DNA from: Flavobacterium tibetense | GTDB taxonomy: Bacteria > Bacteroidota > Bacteroidia > Flavobacteriales > Flavobacteriaceae | Direction of reading: 5' to 3' | Assembly (NCBI RefSeq): GCF_003293845.1 | Contig: NZ_QLST01000002.1 | Location: 180,269-244,268, forward strand | Length of the DNA: 64,000 nucleotides | Shown here: positions 8,543 through 17,779 of the stretch, piece after piece | Layout of the letters: every line of letters starts with the position of its first letter | Numbering within the stretch: position 1 is the first letter of the stretch | The notes under the pieces: generated by a model | What the model was told of the DNA's origin: nothing | The model's database searches: none | The model's input: only the letters and a program-made list of their open reading frames with translations | Position numbers and translations under genes: made by a program

Positions 8543-10168
8543 ATGTTAAAAGGATTTTTTAATGTCCCAAAAGCGGTAAATGAACCCGTAAAATCATATG
8601 CTCCAGGTTCTCCAGAAAGAGCTAAAGTTGCAGAAACATACAAAGCCATGTGGAATGCTCAAGTAGAAGTTCCATTATATATAGGTAGCGAAGAAATCAA
8701 AACCGGAAATACCAAAAAAATGTCGGCACCACACGATCACCAACATATCGTAGGTATTTATCATCAAGCAGACAAAGCATTAGTTGAAAAAGCAATTACT
8801 TCAGCTTTAGAAGCTCGAACAAAATGGGCAGCTATGGCTTGGGAAAACAGAGCTGGAATTTTCTTAAAAGCAGCTGAATTATTAGCAGGCCCATACCGTG
8901 CTAAAATCAATGCAGCAACTATGATTGCACAATCAAAAACCATTCACCAAGCAGAAATTGACGCTGCTTGTGAGTTGATTGACTTCTTACGTTACAACGT
9001 AGAATTCATGACAAAAATTTATGCAGACCAACCAGCTTCTACATCAGATATGTGGAACCGTGTAGAATACAGACCATTAGAAGGATTTGTATATGCAATC
9101 ACTCCTTTCAACTTTACAGCAATTGCAGGAAATTTACCTTCAAGTGCTGCATTAATGGGGAATGTGGTAGTTTGGAAACCAGCTGCAACTCAAGTATATT
9201 CGGCTAATGTAATCATGCAAGTTTTCAAAGAAGCAGGTTTGCCAGATGGCGTTATCAATATGGTAATGGGTGATTCTGGAATGGTTTCAGATGTAGTTTT
9301 ATCTAACCCACATTTAGCTGGAGTTCACTTTACAGGCTCAACTGGAGTTTTCAATGATATTTGGAAAACTATCGGAAATAATATTGCAACTTATAAAACA
9401 TACCCAAGAATCGTTGGAGAAACCGGTGGAAAAGATTTCATCATTGCGCATCCATCTGCGAATGCAAAACAAGTAGCAACAGGAATTACACGTGGCGCTT
9501 TTGAATTCCAAGGACAAAAATGTAGTGCTGCTTCTCGTGTTTATATTCCTCAAAGTTTATGGCCAGCAGTTAAATCACATTTAGAAGCTGATTTAGCTTC
9601 AATGACAATGGGTTCACCAGAAGATATGAGCAATTTTGTAACTGCAGTTATTTCAGAAGCTTCATTTGACAAATTAGCACGTTACATTGACCAAGCTAAA
9701 AACGATAGTGACGCTGAAGTAATCATGGGCGGAAATTATGATAAATCGAAAGGATATTTTATTGAACCAACGGTTATCTTAACTACAAATCCAAAATACA
9801 ATACGATGTGTACCGAATTATTCGGACCAGTAGTTACTATTTATATTTATGAAGATGCCAAATGGTCTGAAACGTTAAAGTTAGTTGACGAAACTTCAGA
9901 ATACGCTTTAACAGGTGCGGTATTTAGCCAATGTCGCTATGCAGTGGAAGAAGCAACCGTTGCGTTACAAAATGCAGCAGGAAACTTCTACATCAACGAC
10001 AAACCAACAGGTGCTGTTGTAGGAATGCAACCATTTGGAGGCGCAAGAGGTTCTGGAACTAACGACAAAGCTGGTTCAGCACAAAACTTATTGCGTTGGG
10101 CTTCTGTTAGAACCATCAAAGAAACATTCGTAACACCAGAAGATTATAAATATCCGTTTTTAGGATAA
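8543..10168 (+). CDS. pruA: L-glutamate gamma-semialdehyde (1-pyrroline-5-carboxylate) dehydrogenase
   Basis: 541-residue aldehyde dehydrogenase that oxidises glutamate semialdehyde to glutamate with NAD+, the second step of proline catabolism. The catalytic pair is visible: E293 in GETGGKDF and nucleophile C327 in GQKCSAASR. The start MLKGFFNVPKAVNEPVKSY and the end (SVRTIKETFVTPEDYKYPF) are those of the single-domain P5C dehydrogenase family, not the long PutA fusion. It stands alone on the plus strand, closed by a strong terminator. Confidence 0.95.
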   Translation: MLKGFFNVPKAVNEPVKSYAPGSPERAKVAETYKAMWNAQVEVPLYIGSEEIKTGNTKKMSAPHDHQHIVGIYHQADKALVEKAITSALEARTKWAAMAWENRAGIFLKAAELLAGPYRAKINAATMIAQSKTIHQAEIDAACELIDFLRYNVEFMTKIYADQPASTSDMWNRVEYRPLEGFVYAITPFNFTAIAGNLPSSAALMGNVVVWKPAATQVYSANVIMQVFKEAGLPDGVINMVMGDSGMVSDVVLSNPHLAGVHFTGSTGVFNDIWKTIGNNIATYKTYPRIVGETGGKDFIIAHPSANAKQVATGITRGAFEFQGQKCSAASRVYIPQSLWPAVKSHLEADLASMTMGSPEDMSNFVTAVISEASFDKLARYIDQAKNDSDAEVIMGGNYDKSKGYFIEPTVILTTNPKYNTMCTELFGPVVTIYIYEDAKWSETLKLVDETSEYALTGAVFSQCRYAVEEATVALQNAAGNFYINDKPTGAVVGMQPFGGARGSGTNDKAGSAQNLLRWASVRTIKETFVTPEDYKYPFLG

Positions 10169-10190
10169 TCTTAGTCCGAAATAGAAATAA

Positions 10191-10228
10191 CAAAACCCGA
10201 TTTTCAGATGAGAATCGGGTTTTGTTTC
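10191..10228 (+). terminator. Terminator after pruA
   Basis: A 12-bp perfect stem (10191-10202 with 10213-10224) around a 10-base loop, starting with CAAAACCCGATT and ending in a T-rich run. The flanking A and T runs make it able to act on both strands. Confidence 0.85.
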
Positions 10229-10362
10229 ATTATAAATTTTTTAATTTACTTTCATAGTTTTGAACCAATAAAAACAGACTAAACAACCTCTATCGTAGCA
10301 AATTTACAAAAGTAAAATTGGAAGTTCCATTCAAGTAAATCCCTATTAAAAGGTAATTGTTT

Positions 10363-10872
10363 TTAATTACATGTAATTACAATAAAACCAACAAATGACA
10401 ACAAATAGAAAAGAAAGAATATAAAATCAAAAAAATTAGTTTTTCTATTATCAAACATATCTATTCCACTTCTATCTGGACAAACCAATTCTTTTTGTTG
10501 AATTTTAAGACTTAGATATCTCAAAATTTGAATTAATAATATTGCTATAATTGTGTAATTTAAACCTTTTCCAGAATGCCCTTTTTCAAAGTATAATTCA
10601 CCATTGTCCTTTATTAGTAAAAAAATTATAATATGTATTAAACCAATTAATATAAAAAATTGTGTGAAAAGTAATTTCCTCAATGACTTATATCCAAAAA
10701 TATACAAAAACAACACAGTTCCATACGAATAAAAAAACAACGAAAACCTAGACAACTCTTTGTTAATTGGAAAATCTATCGTAAAAAACAAAGTAAAAGA
10801 GGTTAAAAAATATAATATAAAAAATATTACTTCACCTTTATTTAATTTTTCCTTATTTAAAAAATTACCCAT
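10363..10872 (-). CDS. Hypothetical membrane protein
   Basis: 169 residues, not recognised. About five hydrophobic segments are visible (near residues 15-33, 44-60, 68-86, 104-121 and 148-166), so it is almost certainly in the inner membrane. Between the last two is a polar stretch with LVCPDRSGIDMFDNRK. It is more AT-rich in look than its neighbours and sits alone between a terminator and rsmG, with short-word repeats at its upstream end (10890-10930). Possibly an accessory or recently acquired gene; confidence that it is coding is moderate. Confidence 0.6.
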   Translation of the reverse strand: MGNFLNKEKLNKGEVIFFILYFLTSFTLFFTIDFPINKELSRFSLFFYSYGTVLFLYIFGYKSLRKLLFTQFFILIGLIHIIIFLLIKDNGELYFEKGHSGKGLNYTIIAILLIQILRYLSLKIQQKELVCPDRSGIDMFDNRKTNFFDFIFFLFYLLSFVGFIVITCN

Positions 10873-10924
10873 TTTTGGTTTACTTTTAAAACTAGCTAAG
10901 CACTAATTACTTTTCACTAATCAC

Positions 10925-11554
10925 TTATTTCTTATACTTCAACGGCAAATGCACCACTTTCTTTGTTTCAAAAAACTCATCGGTAAAAAAATCAGATAAA
11001 TTATATTGTGTTGCTTTTGGGAAAGCTGCCAATTCTTCGGTTAAATCACCGCCTTTTAAATATAAAATTCCGTTGGCTAATTCGTGATTTTGTTTTTTAG
11101 CTACTTTATCATCGACCCATTTTACAAAATCAGGCATATTGGTTACAGCACGACTTACGATGAAATCGAATTCTTGTTTTACTAATTCGGCACGTTTTTG
11201 TTCCGCTTTTACGTTTTTTAATCCTAAACCTATAGCAACTTCATTTACCACTTTGATTTTCTTTGCTATTACATCAATCAAGTAAAAATCAACCTCAGGA
11301 TGTAAAATCGCTAATGGAATTCCAGGAAAACCACCACCAGTTCCCACATCCATAATTCTAGAACCTGGACGGAATTCGATGATTTTTGCTATTCCTAATG
11401 AGTGCAAAACATGTCGCGTGTACAATTCGTCGATATCTTTTCTTGAAATCACATTAATTTTTGCATTCCAATCTTCGTATAATGATTGTAATTTCTGAAA
11501 CTGAAGTATTTGATTATCAGATAAATTAGGAAATTGCTTTAAAATCTCGTCCAT
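10925..11554 (-). CDS. rsmG: 16S rRNA (guanine-N7) methyltransferase RsmG
   Basis: 209-residue SAM-dependent methyltransferase that modifies G527 of 16S rRNA. The SAM-binding motif I is DVGTGGGFPGIPLAI and the family-typical VISRKD and SRAVTNMPDFVKW stretches are present. Length is normal for RsmG (GidB). Its start faces the divergent fatty acid desaturase gene. Confidence 0.95.
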   Translation of the reverse strand: MDEILKQFPNLSDNQILQFQKLQSLYEDWNAKINVISRKDIDELYTRHVLHSLGIAKIIEFRPGSRIMDVGTGGGFPGIPLAILHPEVDFYLIDVIAKKIKVVNEVAIGLGLKNVKAEQKRAELVKQEFDFIVSRAVTNMPDFVKWVDDKVAKKQNHELANGILYLKGGDLTEELAAFPKATQYNLSDFFTDEFFETKKVVHLPLKYKK

Positions 11555-11631
11555 TAGTTAAATTTTACACAAAAATACGTTTTTTGATGAATAAAAATGA
11601 CTAATATCATAAATGAAAAAATTATAATAAT

Positions 11632-11639
11632 TATCTTTG
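11632..11639 (+). promoter_or_regulatory. -7 box for the desaturase gene
   Basis: TATCTTTG matches TAnnTTTG and lies about 22 bases before the ATG at 11661. It overlaps an in-frame TTG at 11637, which argues against that TTG as the start codon. No TTG is present at the proper -33 distance. Confidence 0.45.
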
Positions 11640-11660
11640 GCAAAATTTGAATACAAAAAC

Positions 11661-12755
11661 ATGAGTACTACAACCCCGATTTTCTCAAAAGAAGACAACC
11701 TGAAGTTTTTCAGAACATTAAATAAAAGAGTAAACGATTATTTCAAAGAAAATAAAATCAATAAAACTGGAAACTGGAAATTACATGTGAAAACCATTGT
11801 AATGTTCGGACTTTTCCTTACACCGTATTTTTTCCTATTGGCTATGGATATGCCATTTTGGGTATATTTATTACTTAACGTAGTCATCGGAATTGGAATG
11901 GCTGGCGTTGGAATGAACGTAATGCACGATGGAAATCACGGCGCTTACTCAACAAAATCTTGGGTAAACAAATTAATGGGCGGAAGTATTTATATTTTAG
12001 CTGGAAATGTGTACAACTGGCAAGTACAACACAATGTTTTACATCACACCTATACGAATATCATTGGTCACGATGAAGATTTAGAAGCAGGAAGAGTTTT
12101 ACGTTTTTCAAAAACAGCAAAATGGTACAGCCACCACAGATTCCAACATTATTATTCCGTTTTCTTATACGGATTACTAACGTTCAACTGGGCTATCACA
12201 ACCGATTTTCTTCAAATGAAACGTTATTTGAAAAGACAATTATCGTATGGTGAAGCTAAAAGCCCTGCTTTTCAATGGACTACACTTATTATTACCAAAG
12301 CCATTTACTTTTCTATTTGGATTGTATTACCAATAATTGTTGGGGTAACTTGGTGGAAAGTTTTATTAGGGTTTGTAGTAATGCACTACACCGCTGGATT
12401 AATCTTAAGTGTTGTTTTCCAATTAGCACACGTTGTTGAAGATACTATCAACCCTATTCCAGATGAAACAGGAGAAATCGAAAACACTTGGGCCATTCAC
12501 CAATTGTTTACAACGGCTAACTTCGCACCAAAAAACTGGATTGTAAATTATTATACTGGCGGACTGAATCACCAAATTGAGCACCATATTTTTCCAAATA
12601 TCAGTCACGTTCACTACAACAAAATTGCAGAAATTGTAAAACAAACGGCAGCAGAATGCAACTTACCGTATCACGAGTTTAAAACTACTCGAGCGGCAAT
12701 AGCATCTCACTTCAAGCATTTGAGAGAATTAGGAAAAAAACCACAATTAGCATAA
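11661..12755 (+). CDS. Membrane fatty acid (acyl-CoA) desaturase
   Basis: 364-residue di-iron desaturase. The three histidine boxes are intact: HDGNH (in MHDGNHGAYS), HNVLHH (in QHNVLHHTYTN) and HQIEHH (in GLNHQIEHHIFP). Four to five membrane segments lie between them. The last box with Q-x-x-H-H is typical of front-end or linoleoyl-CoA-type desaturases, so a cold-adaptation or polyunsaturated lipid role is plausible but not proven. I start at ATG 11661 because the upstream TTG overlaps the promoter. A terminator follows. Confidence 0.9.
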   Translation: MSTTTPIFSKEDNLKFFRTLNKRVNDYFKENKINKTGNWKLHVKTIVMFGLFLTPYFFLLAMDMPFWVYLLLNVVIGIGMAGVGMNVMHDGNHGAYSTKSWVNKLMGGSIYILAGNVYNWQVQHNVLHHTYTNIIGHDEDLEAGRVLRFSKTAKWYSHHRFQHYYSVFLYGLLTFNWAITTDFLQMKRYLKRQLSYGEAKSPAFQWTTLIITKAIYFSIWIVLPIIVGVTWWKVLLGFVVMHYTAGLILSVVFQLAHVVEDTINPIPDETGEIENTWAIHQLFTTANFAPKNWIVNYYTGGLNHQIEHHIFPNISHVHYNKIAEIVKQTAAECNLPYHEFKTTRAAIASHFKHLRELGKKPQLA

Positions 12756-12762
12756 TAAAGTA

Positions 12763-12788
12763 AGAGACGCGAGGAATCGCGTCTTTTG
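12763..12788 (+). terminator. Terminator after the desaturase gene
   Basis: An 8-bp perfect stem AGACGCGA/TCGCGTCT (12765-12772 with 12777-12784) with a GGAA tetraloop, followed by TTT. Confidence 0.8.
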
Positions 12789-12813
12789 TATTAACTATAA
12801 TAACTAACACACA

Positions 12814-13998
12814 ATGAACCCGTTATCGGACAGAATTAACAATTTAGCCGTTTCTCAAACTTTAGCAATGGCAGCTTTGGCAAGAGAATTAAAAGCACAA
12901 GGAAAAGACATTATTAGCCTTAGTTTAGGAGAACCAGATTTCAACACTCCTGAATTCATTAAAGAAGCAGCAAAAAAAGCTATCGATGAAAACTACAGTA
13001 CATATACACCAGTTGAAGGTTACTTAGATTTAAAAGAAGCTATCTGTAGAAAATTTAAAAGAGACAACAATTTAGATTATAAACCGTCACAAATTGTAGT
13101 TTCAACTGGAGCAAAACAATCTCTTTATAACATTGCTCAAGTAATGCTAAATGAAGGTGATGAAGTTATTCTACCAGCGCCATATTGGGTTTCGTATTAT
13201 GAAATCATCAAACTTTCTGGCGGTGTTCCAGTTGAAGTTCCAACATCAATTGAAAATGATTTCAAGATTACTCCAGAACAATTGGAAGCGGTTATCACAC
13301 CTAAAACCAAAATGATTTGGTACAGTTCGCCTTGTAATCCAAGTGGTTCTGTTTATAGCAGAGAAGAATTGGAAGCACTTTCAAAAGTAATTCTAAAACA
13401 TGAAAATATCTACGTTGTTTCTGACGAAATTTACGAACACATCAACTTTTCAGGAACATTTTGCAGTATTGGTTCTATACCAGGAATGTTAGACAGAACG
13501 ATTACAGTTAATGGTGTTGCCAAAGCTTTTGCGATGACAGGATGGAGAATTGGATACATTGGAGCCCCCGAATTTATTGCGAAAGCGTGTACCAAAATTC
13601 AAGGTCAAGTTACTTCAGGAGCGAATTCAATTGCCCAAAGAGCAACAATTGCCGCCGTTGATGCTGATCCAAAAGTACTAAACTACATGGTGGAAGCTTT
13701 TCACAAAAGAAGAGATTTAGTCGTTGGTTTAATCAAAGAAATTCCAGGATTGAAAATTAATGTCCCAGAAGGTGCCTTTTATGTTTTCCCTGATGTTTCT
13801 TCTTTCTTTGGAAAAACATTACGCGGTCAATTCATCAAAGATGCTACAGATTTTTCAATGTATTTATTAGCAGAAGCCAATGTTGCAACCGTAACTGGCG
13901 ATGCTTTTGGTAATCCAAATTGTATTCGTTTTTCTTATGCTACTAGCGAAGAATTATTAATCGAAGCCTTACGAAGAATTAAAGAAGCATTAGCTTAA
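12814..13998 (+). CDS. Class I PLP-dependent aminotransferase (aspartate aminotransferase-like)
   Basis: 394 residues of the fold-type I aminotransferase family, subgroup I-gamma like the Thermus aspartate aminotransferase. The start is typical (SLSLGEPDFNTPEF). Other visible motifs are the cofactor-stacking region (WYSSPCNPSGSVYS), SDEIYEHI, and the PLP lysine K237 in NGVAKAFAMTGWRIGY. The closing substrate arginine is in NCIRFSYATS. Most likely it makes aspartate from oxaloacetate and glutamate; some relatives use prephenate or other acids. Single-gene unit with its own terminator. Confidence 0.88.
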   Translation: MNPLSDRINNLAVSQTLAMAALARELKAQGKDIISLSLGEPDFNTPEFIKEAAKKAIDENYSTYTPVEGYLDLKEAICRKFKRDNNLDYKPSQIVVSTGAKQSLYNIAQVMLNEGDEVILPAPYWVSYYEIIKLSGGVPVEVPTSIENDFKITPEQLEAVITPKTKMIWYSSPCNPSGSVYSREELEALSKVILKHENIYVVSDEIYEHINFSGTFCSIGSIPGMLDRTITVNGVAKAFAMTGWRIGYIGAPEFIAKACTKIQGQVTSGANSIAQRATIAAVDADPKVLNYMVEAFHKRRDLVVGLIKEIPGLKINVPEGAFYVFPDVSSFFGKTLRGQFIKDATDFSMYLLAEANVATVTGDAFGNPNCIRFSYATSEELLIEALRRIKEALA

Positions 13999-14008
13999 TA
14001 CAACTTAT

Positions 14009-14036
14009 GCCCTAAGGAAACTTGGGGCTTTTTTTA
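14009..14036 (+). terminator. Terminator after the aminotransferase gene
   Basis: Stem 14009-14016 with 14021-14028 (GCCCTAAG and CTTGGGGC, one T-G wobble), GAAA tetraloop, then eight T residues. Confidence 0.85.
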
Positions 14037-14058
14037 TTTCCTTTTATATACACAACTC

Positions 14059-15228
14059 ATGAACAAAAAAATACTACTACTCGGCTCAGGCGAACTAGGA
14101 AAAGAATTTGTAATTGCTGCCCAACGCATTGGACAAACCATAATTGCCGTTGACAGTTATGCTGGAGCTCCAGCGATGCAAGTAGCAGATGCTTTTGAGG
14201 TAATCAATATGCTAGATGGCGCTGAACTAGATAAAATTGTAGCCAAACACCAACCCGATTTTATAGTTCCAGAAATAGAAGCCATTAGAACCGAACGTTT
14301 TTATGACTACGAAAAGCAAGGAATTACAGTAGTTCCTTCTGCCAAAGCGGCTAACTTTACCATGAACCGAAAAGCTATTCGTGATTTAGCCGCTAAAGAA
14401 TTGGGATTACGAACTGCCAATTACAGATATGCAACTACAAAAGAAGAATTAGAAAAAGCAGTTTCTGAAGTTGGAATTCCTTGTGTCGTTAAACCTTTAA
14501 TGAGTTCTTCTGGAAAAGGACAATCTACAATAAAAACGCAGGAAGACATTGAAAAAGCTTGGCATTATGCTGTAGAAGGCTCAAGAGGTGATTTAATTGA
14601 AGTAATTGTAGAAGCGTTTGTCAACTTCCATGCAGAAATTACTTTATTAACTGTAACCCAAAATAACGGCTTACCAACATTATTTTGCCCACCAATTGGT
14701 CACCGACAAGAACGTGGTGATTATCAAGAAAGTTGGCAACCTGCAAAAGTTTCAGATGAGGACATTTTGGAAGCACAAGACATGGCAAGAAAAGTTACCG
14801 AAGCTTTAGGTGGCGCTGGACTTTTCGGTGTAGAATTCTTTTTAACCAATGAAGGCGTTTATTTCTCCGAATTATCTCCAAGACCACACGATACAGGAAT
14901 GGTTACTTTGGCAGGAACACAAAATTTCAATGAATTTGAATTGCACTTACGCGCTATTTTAAGTTTACCAATTGCCGAAATTACTTTGGAAAGAAATGGA
15001 GCTAGTGCCGTAATTTTAGCAACAGAAAACTCAGAAAATCCGACATTCGAAGGAATTGAAAATTTAGCAAAATTACCAAAAACTGATTTCAGACTTTTTG
15101 GAAAACCTACTTCAAGACCTTACAGAAGAATGGGAGTTGCGCTAACTTACGATACTATCGAAACGCCAATTGAATCAATTGTAGAAAAAGCAAAAGAAGC
15201 TGCTCGTTTAATAAAAGTAAATGCTTAA
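14059..15228 (+). CDS. purT: Formate-dependent phosphoribosylglycinamide formyltransferase
   Basis: 389-residue ATP-grasp enzyme that makes formyl-GAR from GAR, formate and ATP in purine synthesis. The N-terminal nucleotide-like motif [18 protein letters not shown], the ATP-grasp stretch [14 protein letters not shown] and the C-terminal metal-binding region ([20 protein letters not shown]) are those of PurT. Length matches the family. An alternative would be PurK, but the LGSGELGKE start and HDTGMVT motif fit PurT. Confidence 0.95.
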   Translation: MNKKILLLGSGELGKEFVIAAQRIGQTIIAVDSYAGAPAMQVADAFEVINMLDGAELDKIVAKHQPDFIVPEIEAIRTERFYDYEKQGITVVPSAKAANFTMNRKAIRDLAAKELGLRTANYRYATTKEELEKAVSEVGIPCVVKPLMSSSGKGQSTIKTQEDIEKAWHYAVEGSRGDLIEVIVEAFVNFHAEITLLTVTQNNGLPTLFCPPIGHRQERGDYQESWQPAKVSDEDILEAQDMARKVTEALGGAGLFGVEFFLTNEGVYFSELSPRPHDTGMVTLAGTQNFNEFELHLRAILSLPIAEITLERNGASAVILATENSENPTFEGIENLAKLPKTDFRLFGKPTSRPYRRMGVALTYDTIETPIESIVEKAKEAARLIKVNA

Positions 15229-15241
15229 TTTTATATACTAA

Positions 15242-15269
15242 AACCTACAAGAATAAAACCTTGTAGGTT
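15242..15269 (+). terminator. Hairpin between purT and the Crp-like gene
   Basis: A perfect 10-bp stem AACCTACAAG/CTTGTAGGTT with an 8-base loop, 14 bases after purT. No T-run follows it, so it may be a weak terminator, an mRNA 3'-end stabiliser or a leader structure for the regulator gene that starts 11 bases later. Confidence 0.5.
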
Positions 15270-15279
15270 CATATAAATT

Positions 15280-15855
15280 ATGTCATTACTTCTTCAAAAT
15301 ATCAGTAAACACGTAGACTTAACTTCACAAGAAGAAGAGTTACTATTGTCATTAACTTCAACTGAAACTTTCAAAGCCAAAACCATTTTATTGAATACAG
15401 GCGAAATTTCAAAACAAACCTACTTTGTAAACGCTGGAATTTTAAGAAGCTTCAATATTAATGACAATATCATTGAACACGTTTTGCATTTTGCTTGCGA
15501 AGGTTGGTGGATTGGCGATATGTACAGTTACATTGCTGAAAAACCAGGAAATTTGTTTATCGAAGTTTTAGAAGATGCGGAAGTAATTATTATTACCAAA
15601 GAGAATCATCAAATACTGTACAAGGAAATTCCAAAAATGGAACGCTTTTTCAGAATTTTAGCAGAAAACTCATTGGTAAGCCATCAAGAACGATTAATGG
15701 ACAATTTGAGTTTAACCGCGGAAGAACGTTTTGAGAAATTCTGTTCCAAATATCCAACGTTAATTCAGAAAGTCCCTCAAAAACATATTGCTTCTTACAT
15801 TGGAGTTACACCCGAATTTTTCAGTAAAATGAAAGCAAGATTGTTGAAAAAATAA
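15280..15855 (+). CDS. Crp/Fnr family transcriptional regulator
   Basis: 191 residues, the short Bacteroidota type. Residues about 20-120 form a cyclic-nucleotide-binding-like beta-roll (KTILLNTGEISKQTYFVNAG). A C-terminal helix-turn-helix is visible at about residues 165-188 (HIASYIGVTPEFFSKMKARL). The cAMP phosphate-binding signature of enteric Crp is not obvious, so the effector is unknown. Because it lies just upstream of the pirin cluster it may regulate those genes; that is inference from position. Confidence 0.85.
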   Translation: MSLLLQNISKHVDLTSQEEELLLSLTSTETFKAKTILLNTGEISKQTYFVNAGILRSFNINDNIIEHVLHFACEGWWIGDMYSYIAEKPGNLFIEVLEDAEVIIITKENHQILYKEIPKMERFFRILAENSLVSHQERLMDNLSLTAEERFEKFCSKYPTLIQKVPQKHIASYIGVTPEFFSKMKARLLKK

Positions 15856-15896
15856 TTTCTTAATCTAGGTTAAGTGCTTTTCTTTATTACTAAGCG

Positions 15897-15904
15897 TAAA
15901 TTTG
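15897..15904 (+). promoter_or_regulatory. -7 box for the pirin cluster
   Basis: TAAATTTG matches TAnnTTTG, 29 bases upstream of the pirin ATG. No clear TTG at -33, which would suit an activator-dependent promoter. Confidence 0.4.
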
Positions 15905-15933
15905 TATCATAATAATTACTAAATTTATACATT

Positions 15934-16650
15934 ATGAAAAATTCAGTTTTACATAAAGCAAATACAAGAGGAAATGCTAATCATGGTTGGTTAAATGCAT
16001 ATCATAGTTTTAGTTTTGCTAGTTGGTACAATCCAGAAAGAGTACAATTTGGAATGCTTCGTGTTTTAAATGACGATACTATTGCTGCTGGTATGGGTTT
16101 TGGAACGCATCCACACGATAACATGGAAATTATCACTATTCCACTAGAAGGTGATTTAGCTCATAAAGACAGCATGGGAAATGCTGCAACTATCAAAACA
16201 GGAGATGTGCAAGTAATGAGCGCGGGAACTGGAATTCAACACAGTGAATTCAATCCAAATGCAGACCAACACACTAAATTATTCCAAATTTGGTTATTCC
16301 CAAAATATCGAAACGTAGAACCTCGTTACCAACAAATTACTTTGGATAAATCGTTAGAAAAAAATGATTTTGCACAAATTTTATCACCAAATCCAGATGA
16401 TGCTGGTGTTTGGATTCATCAAGATGCTTGGTTTTATTTGAGTGATTTTGACAAAGATTTTTCAAAAAAACTAAGTTTGAAAAAAGAAGGCAACGGTTTT
16501 TACATCATGAACATTGAAGGTGAAATCGAAGTAAATGGTGAACAACTAGAAAGACGAGACGCAATTGGAATTTGGGCAACCAATGAAATTGAAATCAAAG
16601 CCAATACAAATGCGAAGTTTTTAGTAATGGAAATTCCGATGGAACAATAA
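15934..16650 (+). CDS. Pirin family protein
   Basis: 238-residue bicupin. The N-terminal cupin has the pirin metal-binding set: H-P-H-D in GFGTHPHDNMEI, and H in GTGIQHSEFN with the acidic residue of the same strand. The opening (HGWLNAYHSFSFASWYNPE) is diagnostic. Some pirins have quercetin dioxygenase activity and others bind transcription factors; the natural role here is unknown. First gene of a four-gene run with yjdJ-like, yjdI-like and FMN-reductase genes, suggesting a redox or stress response. Confidence 0.93.
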   Translation: MKNSVLHKANTRGNANHGWLNAYHSFSFASWYNPERVQFGMLRVLNDDTIAAGMGFGTHPHDNMEIITIPLEGDLAHKDSMGNAATIKTGDVQVMSAGTGIQHSEFNPNADQHTKLFQIWLFPKYRNVEPRYQQITLDKSLEKNDFAQILSPNPDDAGVWIHQDAWFYLSDFDKDFSKKLSLKKEGNGFYIMNIEGEIEVNGEQLERRDAIGIWATNEIEIKANTNAKFLVMEIPMEQ

Positions 16651-16658
16651 TTAAAGCT

Positions 16659-16943
16659 ATGAACAACGAAGTACAGTTAAAAATCAATGATAAAAACGGT
16701 GCTTTTTACATTGAAGTAAACGAAAAACAAGAGTCTTTAATGACTTTTGTTTTTGCAGGAGACGATAAAATCATAATTGACCACACAGAAGTCAATCCTG
16801 GAAATGAAGGAAAAGGTTTTGGTAAAAAAATGGTGACCAAAGCGGTGGAATTTGCCCGAGAAAAAGGTATTAAAATTATTCCGCTTTGTCCGTTTGCCAA
16901 AAGTGTTTTTGACAAAACAATTGAATTTAGAGATGTTTTATAA
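16659..16943 (+). CDS. Small GNAT N-acetyltransferase, YjdJ-like
   Basis: 94 residues, the short single-domain acetyltransferase type. The acetyl-CoA binding loop is seen as EVNPGNEGKGFGKKMV (Q/R-x-x-G-x-G/A pattern with Gly-Lys-Gly-Phe-Gly), followed by a conserved C-terminal CPFAKSVFDK. In Escherichia coli the YjdJ homologue is paired with YjdI exactly as here. Substrate unknown. It follows the pirin gene by 8 bases. Confidence 0.85.
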   Translation: MNNEVQLKINDKNGAFYIEVNEKQESLMTFVFAGDDKIIIDHTEVNPGNEGKGFGKKMVTKAVEFAREKGIKIIPLCPFAKSVFDKTIEFRDVL

Positions 16944-16960
16944 ATTTAAACGGAATAGTT

Positions 16961-17188
16961 ATGGAACCAAAAAACATAAAAAAAGAATATACAAATGGTG
17001 AAGTTACCATTGTATGGCAATCTGGAAAGTGTACACATTCCGGAAATTGCGTTAGAAACAATCCAGAAGTTTTTAAACCCAAAGAGCAACCTTGGATTAG
17101 TCCTGAAAATTCAACATCAGAAAAAATTATTGAAACTGTAAAAAAATGTCCGTCTGGCGCATTAACCTATTATCTGAACAAAAAATAA
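16961..17188 (+). CDS. (4Fe-4S) mono-cluster protein, YjdI-like
   Basis: 75 residues of the YjdI / Fer4_19 family. The cluster ligands look like CTHSGNC (Cys25 and Cys31 region) plus the later KKCPSGALTYY cysteine, with a further contribution unclear from sequence. Length is normal. It lies between the YjdJ-like acetyltransferase and the flavin reductase, 1 base before the latter, so electron transfer between them is plausible but not established. Confidence 0.85.
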   Translation: MEPKNIKKEYTNGEVTIVWQSGKCTHSGNCVRNNPEVFKPKEQPWISPENSTSEKIIETVKKCPSGALTYYLNKK

Positions 17189-17189
17189 A

Positions 17190-17720
17190 ATGACAAAAAA
17201 AATTCTAGTCTTTGGAGCTTCCTCAAGTAAAAATTCAATTAACAAACAACTGGCAACTTATACAGCAAATCAATTTAAAAATGTTTCGGTTGAAATTTTA
17301 GATTTGAACGATTACGAAATGCCTATTTTCTCAATTGACAAGGAAAAAGAAAACGGAATTCCTCAATTAGCACACGATTTCTATGCTAAATTAGGAAGTG
17401 CTGATTTAATCCTAATTTCTTTTGCTGAACATAATGGAGCCTATTCAACAGCTTTCAAAAATATATTTGATTGGGCATCCCGAATCAATGGAAAAACTTT
17501 TCAAGAAAAACCCATGTTATTATTAGCAACTTCACCAGGTGCTCGTGGCGGAAGTTCTGTTTTGGAAATTGCAAAAAACCGTTTTCCTTTTCAAGGTGGC
17601 ATCGTAAAAGGAAGTTTTTCATTACCAAGTTTCAATGACAATTTCGATTCCGAAAAAGGAATTACCAATAAAGAATTGAAAAATCAGTTACTAGAAATCG
17701 TAAATTCGATCGAATTATAA
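17190..17720 (+). CDS. NAD(P)H-dependent FMN reductase family protein
   Basis: 176-residue flavodoxin-fold protein. The phosphate-binding loop is VFGASSSKNSINKQLA and the FMN/active-site region SADLILISFAEHNGAYSTAFKN is where chromate/azo reductase relatives carry PEYN-like motifs. The last gene of the pirin cluster, overlapping nothing and starting 1 base after the YjdI-like gene. Physiological substrate (free FMN, quinone or other) cannot be told. Confidence 0.85.
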   Translation: MTKKILVFGASSSKNSINKQLATYTANQFKNVSVEILDLNDYEMPIFSIDKEKENGIPQLAHDFYAKLGSADLILISFAEHNGAYSTAFKNIFDWASRINGKTFQEKPMLLLATSPGARGGSSVLEIAKNRFPFQGGIVKGSFSLPSFNDNFDSEKGITNKELKNQLLEIVNSIEL

Positions 17721-17728
17721 AAAAATGT

Positions 17729-17736
17729 TATTTTTG
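17729..17736 (+). promoter_or_regulatory. -7 box for fabD
   Basis: TATTTTTG, full match to TAnnTTTG, about 44 bases before fabD. The leader after it holds a direct repeat of the word CTTGAAAC (17750-17773). Confidence 0.45.
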
Positions 17737-17779
17737 CCATTCGAGAAAAACTTGAAACTTTAAACTTGAAACAAAATTT

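Noticed and set aside
11637..11660. TTG start adding eight residues to the desaturase
   Set aside because: The TTG is part of the -7 box TATCTTTG, so it would not be within the mRNA.
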